A model generated the notes under the pieces. It ran no database searches. It was not told the origin of the DNA and saw only the letters and a program-made list of their open reading frames with translations. A DNA stretch of 23,647 bases, from NCBI GenBank assembly GCA_004558955.1, contig SFZC01000014.1:1-23647 (forward strand), given 5' to 3'. Positions within the stretch are counted from its first letter, which is position 1, and every line of letters starts with the position of its first letter. This stretch comes from a bacterium (GTDB lineage Bacteria; Cyanobacteriota; Vampirovibrionia; Gastranaerophilales; Gastranaerophilaceae). Below, one piece after another: positions 6,098-13,310 of this stretch. The translations under genes were made by a program, and so were the position numbers.

Positions 6098-7570
6098 ATG
6101 AGTAGAAAAAGATTATGCCTGATTTTTGTTTTTGTAATACTTTTCGGAATTCCAAAAACCTACGGGCACGCTGATGAAGAATTATTTAGAGCCGTAGATG
6201 TTAAAAACGGAAGCACATTGTCCGTTGTCGATTGTGTTGCCGTTGCGTTCAAAAACAGCCCCAAAATTAAGCGTAAAAAATATAATTTAGATATTGCAAA
6301 ATCTAATCTCGGAATCGCCAAAGCTCAATATTTTCCCGTCATAAACGCAGGAATAGGATTTTTTAACGAGAACAATTCCGACAATATTTACTACAATTCT
6401 CACTATCGAGAATTGCCTTCTATCGGGGTTTCCGTTAACAAATTGATTTGGAATTTCGGCAAAACCACCGCATACATAAAAATGGAAGATTTTTATAAAA
6501 TTGGAGCAGAATATGAATTTATTGACAGTTTGTGTTCAACGATTTTTGACATAAAAGCCAAGTATTACGCCTTGTTACGGACAAAAGCGTTTAAAGATAT
6601 CGCACAATATAATCTAAAATTGAACGAGGAATTTGTAAAACTTGCAAAAGCAAAAAACAAAGCGGATTTAACGACCGCAGAATTAAATTTGACAGATGCT
6701 AAAGTTAATTATATTGATGCCCAAAATGCTTATGAAAACGACCGAGTGAACCTCACAAATGCGATGTATTTGGAAAGTGAACCCGATTTTTCAATAAAAC
6801 CGACTCCGACTTTTGATTTTGACGGTAACAATTTAGAAAACCCGACAAACTCACTTACAAAAGATTTCCCGACAAATAAATTTTCATTTACTCGAGAAAA
6901 TGTGGTTCAACTTGCTTATGACAACAGCCCCGATTTGAGTGTTTTAATCTCGACCAAGCAGGCAATGGAACAATCGCTTTTGTATATAAAACGAACTTAT
7001 TTCCCTGATTTGACGGCTAATGCGGGATATGGATTTAACAATTCAAATCAAGCAACAAACAACAGTTTGCAGATTGGTGTTAATTTGTCATCTTCCGTTA
7101 ATTTAATGGAATTAAAACACAATTTAAAAGGTGCAAATGCTCAAGTTAAACAGGCGGAAAACGAAATTTTGCTTTTCAAAAAGGATTTATATTTTGAATT
7201 GAGCCGTGCGTTTAACAATTTTGAACGTGCAGAAAAAGAGATTTCGACAACTAAAATTGAGGTGGTTCAGGCTTTTGAAAATCTTAATACCGTTCTTGAA
7301 CAATACAAAAATAACGAACTCAATTATGTTGCCTTGCAAGAAGCAAGAAAAGACTATATAAAATCGTTAAACAATTACGCAGAAAGCCTATATGACTACA
7401 ATTTGGCACTAATTCAGGTGGAAATGGCAACCCACATTCACCTTGCGGATATACATCACAAATCGGAACACGCAATGAAATACCACTTCCACGACTTGGT
7501 AGAAAACCTGAATAAGGCTCTTGACTGCGATGAACACGAAACGAAACCTTCTCACAAAGAAAAACTATAA
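6098..7570 (+). CDS. TolC-family outer-membrane efflux protein with His-rich tail
   Basis: A 490-residue outer-membrane efflux protein that would form a trimeric channel through the outer membrane and periplasm for a tripartite exporter. The N-terminus is a clear Sec signal peptide (basic MSRKR, hydrophobic LCLIFVFVILFGI, likely cleavage near residues 23-25). Two OEP repeats follow: one from SVVDCVAVAFKNSPKIK (~43) and one from FTRENVVQLAYDNSPDLSVL (~265), each with YFPxxxAxxGF and a long coiled-coil-forming helix pair. The last ~45 residues hold nine His plus a Cys and many acidic residues (HIHLADIHHKSEH, YHFHD, DEH, SHK), suggesting metal binding. The next gene is a DtxR/MntR-type metalloregulator, so a metal-export or metal-responsive role is likely (inference). 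No membrane-fusion protein or pump gene is adjacent. The start lacks a ribosome binding site. Confidence 0.9.
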   Translation: MSRKRLCLIFVFVILFGIPKTYGHADEELFRAVDVKNGSTLSVVDCVAVAFKNSPKIKRKKYNLDIAKSNLGIAKAQYFPVINAGIGFFNENNSDNIYYNSHYRELPSIGVSVNKLIWNFGKTTAYIKMEDFYKIGAEYEFIDSLCSTIFDIKAKYYALLRTKAFKDIAQYNLKLNEEFVKLAKAKNKADLTTAELNLTDAKVNYIDAQNAYENDRVNLTNAMYLESEPDFSIKPTPTFDFDGNNLENPTNSLTKDFPTNKFSFTRENVVQLAYDNSPDLSVLISTKQAMEQSLLYIKRTYFPDLTANAGYGFNNSNQATNNSLQIGVNLSSSVNLMELKHNLKGANAQVKQAENEILLFKKDLYFELSRAFNNFERAEKEISTTKIEVVQAFENLNTVLEQYKNNELNYVALQEARKDYIKSLNNYAESLYDYNLALIQVEMATHIHLADIHHKSEHAMKYHFHDLVENLNKALDCDEHETKPSHKEKL

Positions 7571-7598
7571 GAATTTTTATTTTGTGAAAATTTTATGC

Positions 7599-7627
7599 TT
7601 GACAAAATGTTAGGCTTACCTTACACT
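7599..7627 (+). promoter_or_regulatory. Sigma70-type promoter of the metalloregulator gene
   Basis: A perfect TTGACA (7599-7604) and TACACT (7622-7627) are 17 bases apart. Transcription should start near 7634, just before the AAAGG binding site at 7634-7638 and the ATG at 7646. This makes the longer frame from 7595 impossible as a translated start, because it would lie upstream of the transcript. Confidence 0.65.
7608..7625. promoter_or_regulatory. Candidate DtxR/MntR-type operator (autoregulation)
   Basis: TGTTAGG-CTTA-CCTTACA is a dyad with 7-base half-sites that match at 6 of 7 positions. It resembles the TTAGG...CCTAA pattern of operators bound by iron and manganese repressors of the DtxR family. 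It lies in the promoter spacer and covers part of the -10, so a bound repressor would block RNA polymerase. The gene directly downstream encodes such a repressor. Confidence 0.55.
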
Positions 7628-7645
7628 TATGCCAAAGGTAATTTT

Positions 7646-8068
7646 ATGACAGAGAAAGAAGCATTATCCTCCGGGCTAGAGGACTACATAGAAGCAATTT
7701 ATATCGCACACTTGAACGACACACTACTAAAAGGTGCTGCACTTGCCCGCAAGCTCAATGTTTCCAGAGCCTCAGTATCGGAAGCACTCACTAAGCTTGT
7801 CGCCAAAGGTCTTGTGCATTATTCAAGTTATGAAGCAATCACCCTAACGAACACAGGACTTGAACTTGCTCAAACAGTTTATAATAAACACCATATTTTA
7901 AAAGAATTTTTTGAAAAAGTTTTGAATATTCCGTCAGGTGAAGCAGGTGAAAATGCTTGCAAAATCGAGCATATAATTTCGCAAAACATTTTAGACAGAA
8001 TGATAAAATTCACAAATTTTATACAAGAACACCCCGGAATAATCTCCGAGTTTAAAGAGGAAAATTAA
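7646..8068 (+). CDS. DtxR/MntR-family metal-dependent repressor
   Basis: A 140-residue metalloregulator that binds Fe2+ or Mn2+ and then represses target operators. The ATG at 7646 has AAAGG seven to eight bases upstream and lies just after the predicted transcription start, so I prefer it to the frame opening at 7595. Residues ~11-70 form the winged helix (LEDYIEAIY, then VSRASVSEALTKLVAKGLV). Residues ~70-140 form the dimerisation and metal-binding domain. Likely ligands by family alignment are D13, E16, H82, C105, E108 and H109. Asp at the first position is as in manganese-responsive MntR, whereas Cys at 105 is as in iron-responsive DtxR/IdeR, so the preferred metal cannot be read from sequence. 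No SH3-like third domain is present, as in MntR. The gene has its own promoter and operator-like dyad and ends three bases before the next gene. Confidence 0.9.
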   Translation: MTEKEALSSGLEDYIEAIYIAHLNDTLLKGAALARKLNVSRASVSEALTKLVAKGLVHYSSYEAITLTNTGLELAQTVYNKHHILKEFFEKVLNIPSGEAGENACKIEHIISQNILDRMIKFTNFIQEHPGIISEFKEEN

Positions 8069-8071
8069 AAA

Positions 8072-9076
8072 ATGACCAAAATATCTTCAATCGGAAAATT
8101 TTTAGACCAACCGATTTTAACAGCAAAATTAAATAAACACATGTCTGAAATTTTGACGATAGGTTCCGGAATATTTTTAGCAAAACAACTCCACGAAACA
8201 CCGGAAAAGGAATGCCTCAAACACGGTATCAAATCGGCAATTATTTTAGGAGCGACAGGGTTTTCTGCAATAAAAGCTCCAAAAATCGCAGCCTACATTA
8301 CAAAAAAAGAAATGACAAAACCATTTGCTCAAATAGTGAACGACAATGTACAAATTATTGATAACTATTTGCAAAAGAACAAGTTTTCACAAGAAATTAC
8401 AAAGGTTTTGGAAAAGGCAAAAGGAAAAATTTTATCTGTAAAAGAAATTGACAAAATTAACACACCGGAACACAAAGAGTTTTTGGACAAATTAATTCCA
8501 CCGCCACAAAATATTCAAGCAAAAGATATTTTTAAAGAAATAGGTTGGCTTTCACTATACGGTGCAATTCCTGTAGGTGGTGGCATTGCTGGCGGAATTG
8601 TTGCTGACAAAGTGACAGAAAAAAATTGGAAACAAAAAGTTCCTAATAAAATCAAAGAAGGAATTTATCAATATTTGGCAAACATTTTTATGTGTAACAT
8701 CGGAGCAGGTGCAGCACTCGGGATTTTAGAAAAATTCAACATCAAATCTAAATCCGCAAGATGTATCGGTATGGTAAGCGGAATTTTGTTGACAGGCGTA
8801 ATCGGCGGAAGCTATATCGCAAACTTTATCGGCAACAAAATCATCAACCCGCTTATTTTAAAAGAGCACAAAAAAGAAACAAGAACTCCCGAACTGTTAG
8901 ACATTGGATTGCATTCGGACGACATCGCAACCGTTTCCTTACTTTCAGGTTTAAAATGGATTGAACCGTCACTTCCGTTGTTATATTCAATTTCGGGATA
9001 TCGTGCAGGCATTGGCTACAGAAACGGTCAAGCCCAAAACGAAAAAGAAGCTCATTTTTTACGACAAAAGTGTTAG
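8072..9076 (+). CDS. Glycine-rich multi-helix membrane protein, function unknown
   Basis: A 334-residue protein starting three bases after the metalloregulator stop, with GAGGA in the end of that gene as its binding site, so the two are translated from one message. Hydrophobic, Gly/Ala-rich segments lie at about 25-40, 52-75, 156-182, 200-222 and 230-258. The sequence GGGIAGGIVADK in the third and TGVIGGSYIANFIGNK in the fifth look like glycine zippers that pack helices together or insert in membranes. A charged helical region (~80-150) separates the first two from the rest. No signal peptide or catalytic motif is seen. Pairing with a metalloregulator hints at metal homeostasis, but I recognise no transporter family. 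The stop codon lies inside an 8-bp hairpin. Confidence 0.8.
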   Translation: MTKISSIGKFLDQPILTAKLNKHMSEILTIGSGIFLAKQLHETPEKECLKHGIKSAIILGATGFSAIKAPKIAAYITKKEMTKPFAQIVNDNVQIIDNYLQKNKFSQEITKVLEKAKGKILSVKEIDKINTPEHKEFLDKLIPPPQNIQAKDIFKEIGWLSLYGAIPVGGGIAGGIVADKVTEKNWKQKVPNKIKEGIYQYLANIFMCNIGAGAALGILEKFNIKSKSARCIGMVSGILLTGVIGGSYIANFIGNKIINPLILKEHKKETRTPELLDIGLHSDDIATVSLLSGLKWIEPSLPLLYSISGYRAGIGYRNGQAQNEKEAHFLRQKC

Positions 9077-9090
9077 GTAATTCTAACACT
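9069..9090 (+). promoter_or_regulatory. Hairpin overlapping the stop codon of the glycine-rich protein gene
   Basis: AGTGTTAG (9069-9076) and CTAACACT (9083-9090) form a perfect 8-bp stem around GTAATT. The TAG stop is the last triplet of the left arm. No T-run follows, so it is not itself a terminator; it may protect the 3' end or slow ribosomes. The true terminator is at 9122. Confidence 0.5.
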
Positions 9091-9121
9091 ACCTTATTTT
9101 ACATTACCAGTAACTGTACAC

Positions 9122-9148
9122 AAAAGGGGCAAATTGCTCCTTTTTTTT
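9122..9148 (+). terminator. Rho-independent terminator of the metalloregulator unit
   Basis: AAAGGGGC / GCTCCTTT (with one G-T pair) around a short AT loop, followed by eight T at 9141-9148. On the minus strand the same stem is followed by only four T, so it might also weakly stop transcripts of the converging gene ending at 9203. The rest of the 126-base gap holds nothing else I can name. Confidence 0.85.
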
Positions 9149-9202
9149 CTCGTTCACCGTCAAATCAGGGATTTACTTGAGTTTTTAAACGGGCGAAGTG
9201 AA

Positions 9203-10720
9203 CTAACAATGAAGTGTATGCACATATAAGCGATTTGTTTGCCCGTCAATCACACGCATAATATCCTCGTGGAAACGTTCAAACTGTTCTTTTGTACAGC
9301 AAACTTTACCTTTTACTGATTGCAAATTTGGCGGAAATTTTGTAATTCGTGAATTTTGAACGGAACTAACATTATCCAAAATCAAATCTCCGCTGATTTT
9401 GCCGACATTTTTCAACAAATCGTCTTCATCAATCCCAAACATTGAATAAGGCACGATAATTCCGCCTTTTCCCGTGTTATAAGAAGGTTTGTAAGTACCA
9501 ATTTCAAGCAAACCGTCATCAGTTTGTTTAGTTTTCACACCTAAAAACTTAAAGATTTCTTGCGGATTATTTTCTTTAATTACTCTTACAAAAGATTTCT
9601 TTGTTTGCGGGTCAACTTCATTCAACTTGTGGGAAATCTTCAAAGCAACACTTGCTTTCGGACCTTCATCAATCACACCTGAGGCACAAGAAAGTTTTGA
9701 AGCTTTAATATAATTTTCGATTTCGTCACACAAATTCAACGGTACAATATTATTATTTTCCACCCCTTGAATTTGGTCAATTTTTCCACGACAAGAAGTC
9801 ATACCAACCATTGGTTCCCACAAATTATATTTATTTCTTTCCAAATAAATATGAAAATCACCGTCTTCCAGTGCGGCGGTCGCCTTGTCAACACTTGAAC
9901 GGGTACACCAGTTTTTACAACTTAAAATTTCAAGTTTGTTGACATTTTCCTCTTTGTGTTGCTTATCGTGAACAAAAGACGGAATCTTCACCCAAACCGA
10001 TTCTTTTTCAGACAACCCCATATCAATCAAAAGGTTATCTCGCAATCTGTGCGTATAAATGTCAATAAACGAAGGAGCAGAACACCTTACCGCACGGTCT
10101 TTCGGCAAGATATTTTCAAAGCCTTTAATCGTTTCAAGTAACGCCGTTTCATTTAACGGAACTGGGATATGGCGGTTATTGTCGCTAAGTTCGCCCGTTA
10201 CAGCATTCCAAATTACAAAACGTAAAGAATCATCATTTTTTAACTTTTTATATAATTCAGGATTAAAATTTTCGCCATTAATCTTTTTATATTCAAGATT
10301 GTCAACATCTAAAAAGTTTTTCCATTTCTCCATGCGGTCAACTCTTGCTTCGTTAATTTTGTCAATGGAAAATTCTCTTATATCTTGCGGAATATAACTT
10401 TTCCAGCGAATTTTTGATGCCTGACTACGTTTAAAATCAGGGAAGATAGTTCCATTGTCTTTTAATTGTTCAAGTGCTTCAGTAATTTTAGATGCCGAAA
10501 GTAAACTTCCGTCAACCTTGTATTTTCTTTTGTTGCCGTCAATAATTTTGGTTGCCAAATACTGAAATGTCGTTTTGTACATAGACGGGGCGGATTGTCC
10601 AGTAAAACTAACGCTGTCAGCAACAGGTTGAGTATGTAATTTTACGGAATTATTTGTATAATTTTGAGCCACATTTTGTGATCGAATTACTCTAAATTGG
10701 GGTATTATAGCAATAGACAT
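9203..10720 (-). CDS. SFTG-motif protein with PcfJ-like WCT...GDFHIYL core
   Basis: A 505-residue protein, ATG at 10720 with AAGGAAGG upstream. The polar N-terminus carries VSFTG at residues 37-41. The middle (about 265-330) has NWCTRSS, then a 12-residue gap, GDFHIYL, WEPMVGM and IDQIQGVENN. This order (WCT-S, Gly-Asp-Phe-x-I-x-L, then an I-x-x-I-x-G turn with Asn) is that of PcfJ-like proteins, known from conjugative plasmids and phage-like loci, whose activity is not established. Near residues 441-480 the pattern ISGDLILDNVSS...ITKFPPNLQSVKGKV resembles one turn of a leucine-rich-like beta repeat often found in such proteins. No signal peptide or transmembrane segment is present. A mobile-element origin is possible, but no transfer or phage genes are nearby. 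Function unknown. Confidence 0.8.
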   Translation of the reverse strand: MSIAIIPQFRVIRSQNVAQNYTNNSVKLHTQPVADSVSFTGQSAPSMYKTTFQYLATKIIDGNKRKYKVDGSLLSASKITEALEQLKDNGTIFPDFKRSQASKIRWKSYIPQDIREFSIDKINEARVDRMEKWKNFLDVDNLEYKKINGENFNPELYKKLKNDDSLRFVIWNAVTGELSDNNRHIPVPLNETALLETIKGFENILPKDRAVRCSAPSFIDIYTHRLRDNLLIDMGLSEKESVWVKIPSFVHDKQHKEENVNKLEILSCKNWCTRSSVDKATAALEDGDFHIYLERNKYNLWEPMVGMTSCRGKIDQIQGVENNNIVPLNLCDEIENYIKASKLSCASGVIDEGPKASVALKISHKLNEVDPQTKKSFVRVIKENNPQEIFKFLGVKTKQTDDGLLEIGTYKPSYNTGKGGIIVPYSMFGIDEDDLLKNVGKISGDLILDNVSSVQNSRITKFPPNLQSVKGKVCCTKEQFERFHEDIMRVIDGQTNRLYVHTLHC

Positions 10721-10875
10721 GTTACCTTCCTTTTATATTTTCTTGTCATTATTTAAAATTCGTCAACAAAAAAATTTGCTAGTAGAAGAAAATCTAAGTT
10801 CACGTTTTGTAACAAAAACAAAACATTTTCGCAAAATTTTATATTTTTGGATTTTAATACCCAAAAGGGGGAAAT

Positions 10876-11409
10876 ATGACAGAAATAAATTTTACATCAA
10901 CTTATAGAATCCCAATTTCTCAACCTGGGGTAAATGCAGCAAAAAAAGTAAAACTAAAAGAGTTAATCGGAAGTTATCCTAACGGTCTTATCGGTAACAG
11001 CAAAGTAGGAAATGCAAGAGTATCAGTTGCGGACAGTGAAGACGAAAACTTTGTAAGAAAATTGAAAACAATCGGCTACAAAATTTTCCAAAAATTTGAA
11101 GGCGAAAATATAGAAAAAGACAAGTTAGACATTTATATAAAAGAAAAACTTGATACAAGAAATTACAACCAAATTGGCAAAAACAAAAAACGAATGAACC
11201 GAGAATTAAAAGAAAAACACAAGTACGAAAAGAGTTTCAACGATAATGCGGTTCAAAATTCGACAGAAGAAGGACCCCAAAAAATTTCACAAAACTCGGC
11301 AGAAATTTCAAAAGCCGACAAACTCCGCCAATCTCCAAAATACCTACAATATAAAGAAGAATACGGCGAAGCCTTCGCAGAAGCGGTATTTTTCGGTATA
11401 AAAAAATAA
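10876..11409 (+). CDS. Lys-rich protein with N-terminal INFTS motif, function unknown
   Basis: A 177-residue protein with AGGGGG five bases before the ATG at 10876, one of the strongest binding sites in the window. INFTS at residues 4-8 is followed by TYRIPISQPGVN, a stretch that looks like a conserved N-terminal tag rather than part of a folded domain. The rest is very rich in Lys, Glu and Asn and likely helical, with a disordered Ser/Asn/Gln part at ~118-150. No membrane segment or catalytic motif. It is transcribed divergently from the SFTG-motif gene across a 155-base AT-rich gap in which I could not find a convincing promoter for either side. Function unknown; the shared N-terminal motif is the only clue. 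Confidence 0.75.
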   Translation: MTEINFTSTYRIPISQPGVNAAKKVKLKELIGSYPNGLIGNSKVGNARVSVADSEDENFVRKLKTIGYKIFQKFEGENIEKDKLDIYIKEKLDTRNYNQIGKNKKRMNRELKEKHKYEKSFNDNAVQNSTEEGPQKISQNSAEISKADKLRQSPKYLQYKEEYGEAFAEAVFFGIKK

Positions 11410-11437
11410 AAACAAATTTAAATAGAATAAATTTTCA

Positions 11438-12607
11438 CTAAAGTGCTTGGATTACAAGTCTGACATTGATATCAGCAACAGAATTTAAAGCCGTTGCCTT
11501 ATCTTCAGCAGTCATTGCTTCAAGCATTTTTAGTGTTTCTAAAGACTTTAAAACCAATGCAGGGTTAGAAGATTTCAATAGCTCACGCACCGCAAATTCA
11601 TTCTCGGTAAATTCAAGTGCAGTAAACACAAATAAACTTTTTTCGCCCAATTCCTCATCTGCCAAAGCATACAAAATAGCATCATCAACAGTTGATAACA
11701 ACTTTTTAATATCATAAATTTCTTGCTTTGTATCTTTTGTTTCATCAAACAAATATTCATCATTTTCAGTCAAAGTCGAAAATTTATCCTTTGCCGAAAG
11801 CAAAACAACCGACAAAGACGGGGTCATTTTTTCTTGTTTTAACATTGAAATAAAATCATACAAACGAAAGTCAAACACTTGCGAAAGTCCTAAAATTTCG
11901 CCAAGTCCGCTAATTATCGAATTAAAAACAAACAACCCGTTTTCTTTATTATTGTTATAAATCTCAAACAAATCCGACAAATAAAGGAGTTCACCTGCAA
12001 TATTGTCAGCCATTGAGGACGTTTTCATGCCTGCGATAATTTTATCGGTTGCATTTTTATTGCCATAAGCCACCAAAAACTTCACCGCATCAAGTTTTTC
12101 AAACTCATCATCAGAAATCAGTTTTGCCAACGCCTCATTATAAACCTCGACATCACCTAACGCAAAAAGTGCTGAGGCACAATTCCCGCTCAAGCACGGA
12201 TTTTCGCTGAACGCATAAGCTTTCAAAAACTCAACGGCTTTTTGATTTTTGGCTACCTCAAAATACTTTGCACAGTAGATTTTTTCTTCTTCCGTACCGT
12301 TTTTAAGAAGATTTAGTAATTTTTCCGATAACTCCTCACCACCGAAATTTACAAGATTTGAAACAATAAATTCCTCATAGGACGGGGAATAAAACTTCAA
12401 AAATTGTAACAAATTCAAATAATTTGATTTATTGCAAACTTTGTTGAGCCTATCGGCAACATTACGTTTGACAAAATCAAACAAAAAATCTTCACTTGCC
12501 ACAAGTTCTGAAAACAAGTTCGTATCAGGTTTATTCACAAGATTAAAAGCGACAGCTTCAAAATCTTGCGGATTTTTACCCGTAAGTTTCTTCAAATCGT
12601 TGTTCAT
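11438..12607 (-). CDS. HEAT/ARM-like helical repeat protein
   Basis: A 389-residue acidic, fully helical protein with AGGA ten bases before the ATG at 12607. Repeating helix pairs of about 30-35 residues with small residues at the turns (for example LLNLLKNGTEEEKIYCAKYFEVAKN, then AVEFLKAYAFSENPCLSGNCASALFALGD, then ALAKLISDDEFEKLDAVKFLVAYGN) are typical of HEAT or PBS-lyase-type scaffolds that bind other proteins. No membrane segment or active-site motif. It begins 18 bases after the stop of the DprA/SLOG-like gene in the same direction, so the two form an operon; a scaffold for that partner is a reasonable guess. It converges on the INFTS-motif gene with a 28-base gap and no terminator hairpin. 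Confidence 0.75.
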   Translation of the reverse strand: MNNDLKKLTGKNPQDFEAVAFNLVNKPDTNLFSELVASEDFLFDFVKRNVADRLNKVCNKSNYLNLLQFLKFYSPSYEEFIVSNLVNFGGEELSEKLLNLLKNGTEEEKIYCAKYFEVAKNQKAVEFLKAYAFSENPCLSGNCASALFALGDVEVYNEALAKLISDDEFEKLDAVKFLVAYGNKNATDKIIAGMKTSSMADNIAGELLYLSDLFEIYNNNKENGLFVFNSIISGLGEILGLSQVFDFRLYDFISMLKQEKMTPSLSVVLLSAKDKFSTLTENDEYLFDETKDTKQEIYDIKKLLSTVDDAILYALADEELGEKSLFVFTALEFTENEFAVRELLKSSNPALVLKSLETLKMLEAMTAEDKATALNSVADINVRLVIQAL

Positions 12608-12625
12608 AAATAAATTTCCTAAAAA

Positions 12626-13225
12626 TTAGTCAAGATAGAACACTGTAATAACTTTGTGACGTTCTTCCGCATACTGAACTGCATTGTGTAAAGTTTTACT
12701 TGTGTGAGAAAGGAAGCAAATCAACTGGTTACATTCGTCAATAATTTCTCTGTTACAAACTCTTGAAGCATCAGCCAAAGTCATCATTGCTCTATCCAAA
12801 TGTTCTGTAATATTAGGAACACCGATTAATTGATTTTGAACATCAGAAGGTTGTTGGCTGATAGTTTGCGGCAAAATTACGCATAACTTGTCAGGATTAG
12901 CCTTCATCGCACCACGAATAGCAGCAGCGTTAGTACCTGAAGAACCGCCTGATGTAATGATTGTATTATCTTGCATAACCAAAGCTGTTGCAAGAGTTTC
13001 AATCATTTGCTGATGAGTGATTGGAAGATTACGACTTCCGATAATTGCTATTTTCTTTGCCGATTGTTTTATTGTAGCCAATTCCATAGCCAATTCGTCC
13101 ACTGTATTAGGTTCATTAGATTTTACGGTATCTAAATCATCATCTATTGGTACCACGATTGACTTTTGTGCGTCATCTTGGTTATCTGCCGAACTCAATA
13201 AAATTTCCATATCACTGTCTGTCAT
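12626..13225 (-). CDS. DprA/SLOG-type Rossmann protein
   Basis: A 199-residue protein. After an acidic, probably disordered N-terminal ~57 residues, a Rossmann-like domain of the SLOG superfamily follows: KKIAIIGSRNLP near residue 57, then IITSGGSSGTNAAAIRGAM near residue 89 (the SGG-x-x-G motif that binds nucleotide or DNA in DprA and related proteins), then LCVILPQTI. The PGGxGTxxE motif of LOG phosphoribohydrolases is absent, favouring a DprA-type over an enzymatic role. DprA loads RecA on incoming single-stranded DNA; this protein is shorter than true DprA (~300-370 residues) and lacks its accessory domains, so binding of a nucleotide signal is an alternative. An extended -10 promoter lies upstream, and the HEAT-like gene follows 18 bases downstream. 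Confidence 0.75.
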   Translation of the reverse strand: MTDSDMEILLSSADNQDDAQKSIVVPIDDDLDTVKSNEPNTVDELAMELATIKQSAKKIAIIGSRNLPITHQQMIETLATALVMQDNTIITSGGSSGTNAAAIRGAMKANPDKLCVILPQTISQQPSDVQNQLIGVPNITEHLDRAMMTLADASRVCNREIIDECNQLICFLSHTSKTLHNAVQYAEERHKVITVFYLD

Positions 13226-13244
13226 TTTTTCTTTTACCTTCTGA

Positions 13245-13273
13245 TTGCATTAATAACGTTTTTAAACTATTCT
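13245..13273 (+). promoter_or_regulatory. Possible promoter of pcrA
   Basis: TTGCAT (13245-13250) and TATTCT (13268-13273) are 17 bases apart on the plus strand, overlapping the region transcribed from the divergent promoter at 13276-13284. Weak match. Confidence 0.3.
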
Positions 13274-13275
13274 AG

Positions 13276-13284
13276 ATTATAGCA
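13276..13284 (-). promoter_or_regulatory. Extended -10 promoter of the DprA-like/HEAT operon
   Basis: On the minus strand TGCTATAAT, identical to the element before the TolC gene. A weak TTCCCA (13299-13304) is 17 bases upstream. Transcription should begin near 13269, giving a ~44-nt leader containing AAGG. Confidence 0.55.
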
Positions 13285-13310
13285 TATATTTTTTGATTTG
13301 GGAAGATGTC

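Noticed and set aside
7595..7645. Longer start for the metalloregulator at 7595
   Set aside because: It lies within or upstream of a good promoter, has no ribosome binding site and does not match the family N-terminus; ATG 7646 has all three in its favour.
9071..9108. Second DtxR-like operator (TTAGG ... ACCTTA) after the glycine-rich protein gene
   Set aside because: The half-sites are too far apart for the spacing at 7608-7625 and TTAGG lies in a stop-codon hairpin; no gene starts downstream on either strand.
9151..9201. GTTCAC ... GTGAAC inverted repeat
   Set aside because: Only 6 bp with a loop of about 40 bases in AT-rich sequence; expected by chance.
10059..10397. 112-residue plus-strand open frame within the SFTG-motif gene
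   Set aside because: Antisense to a well-formed gene; composition is that of a reversed frame and there is no initiation signal.
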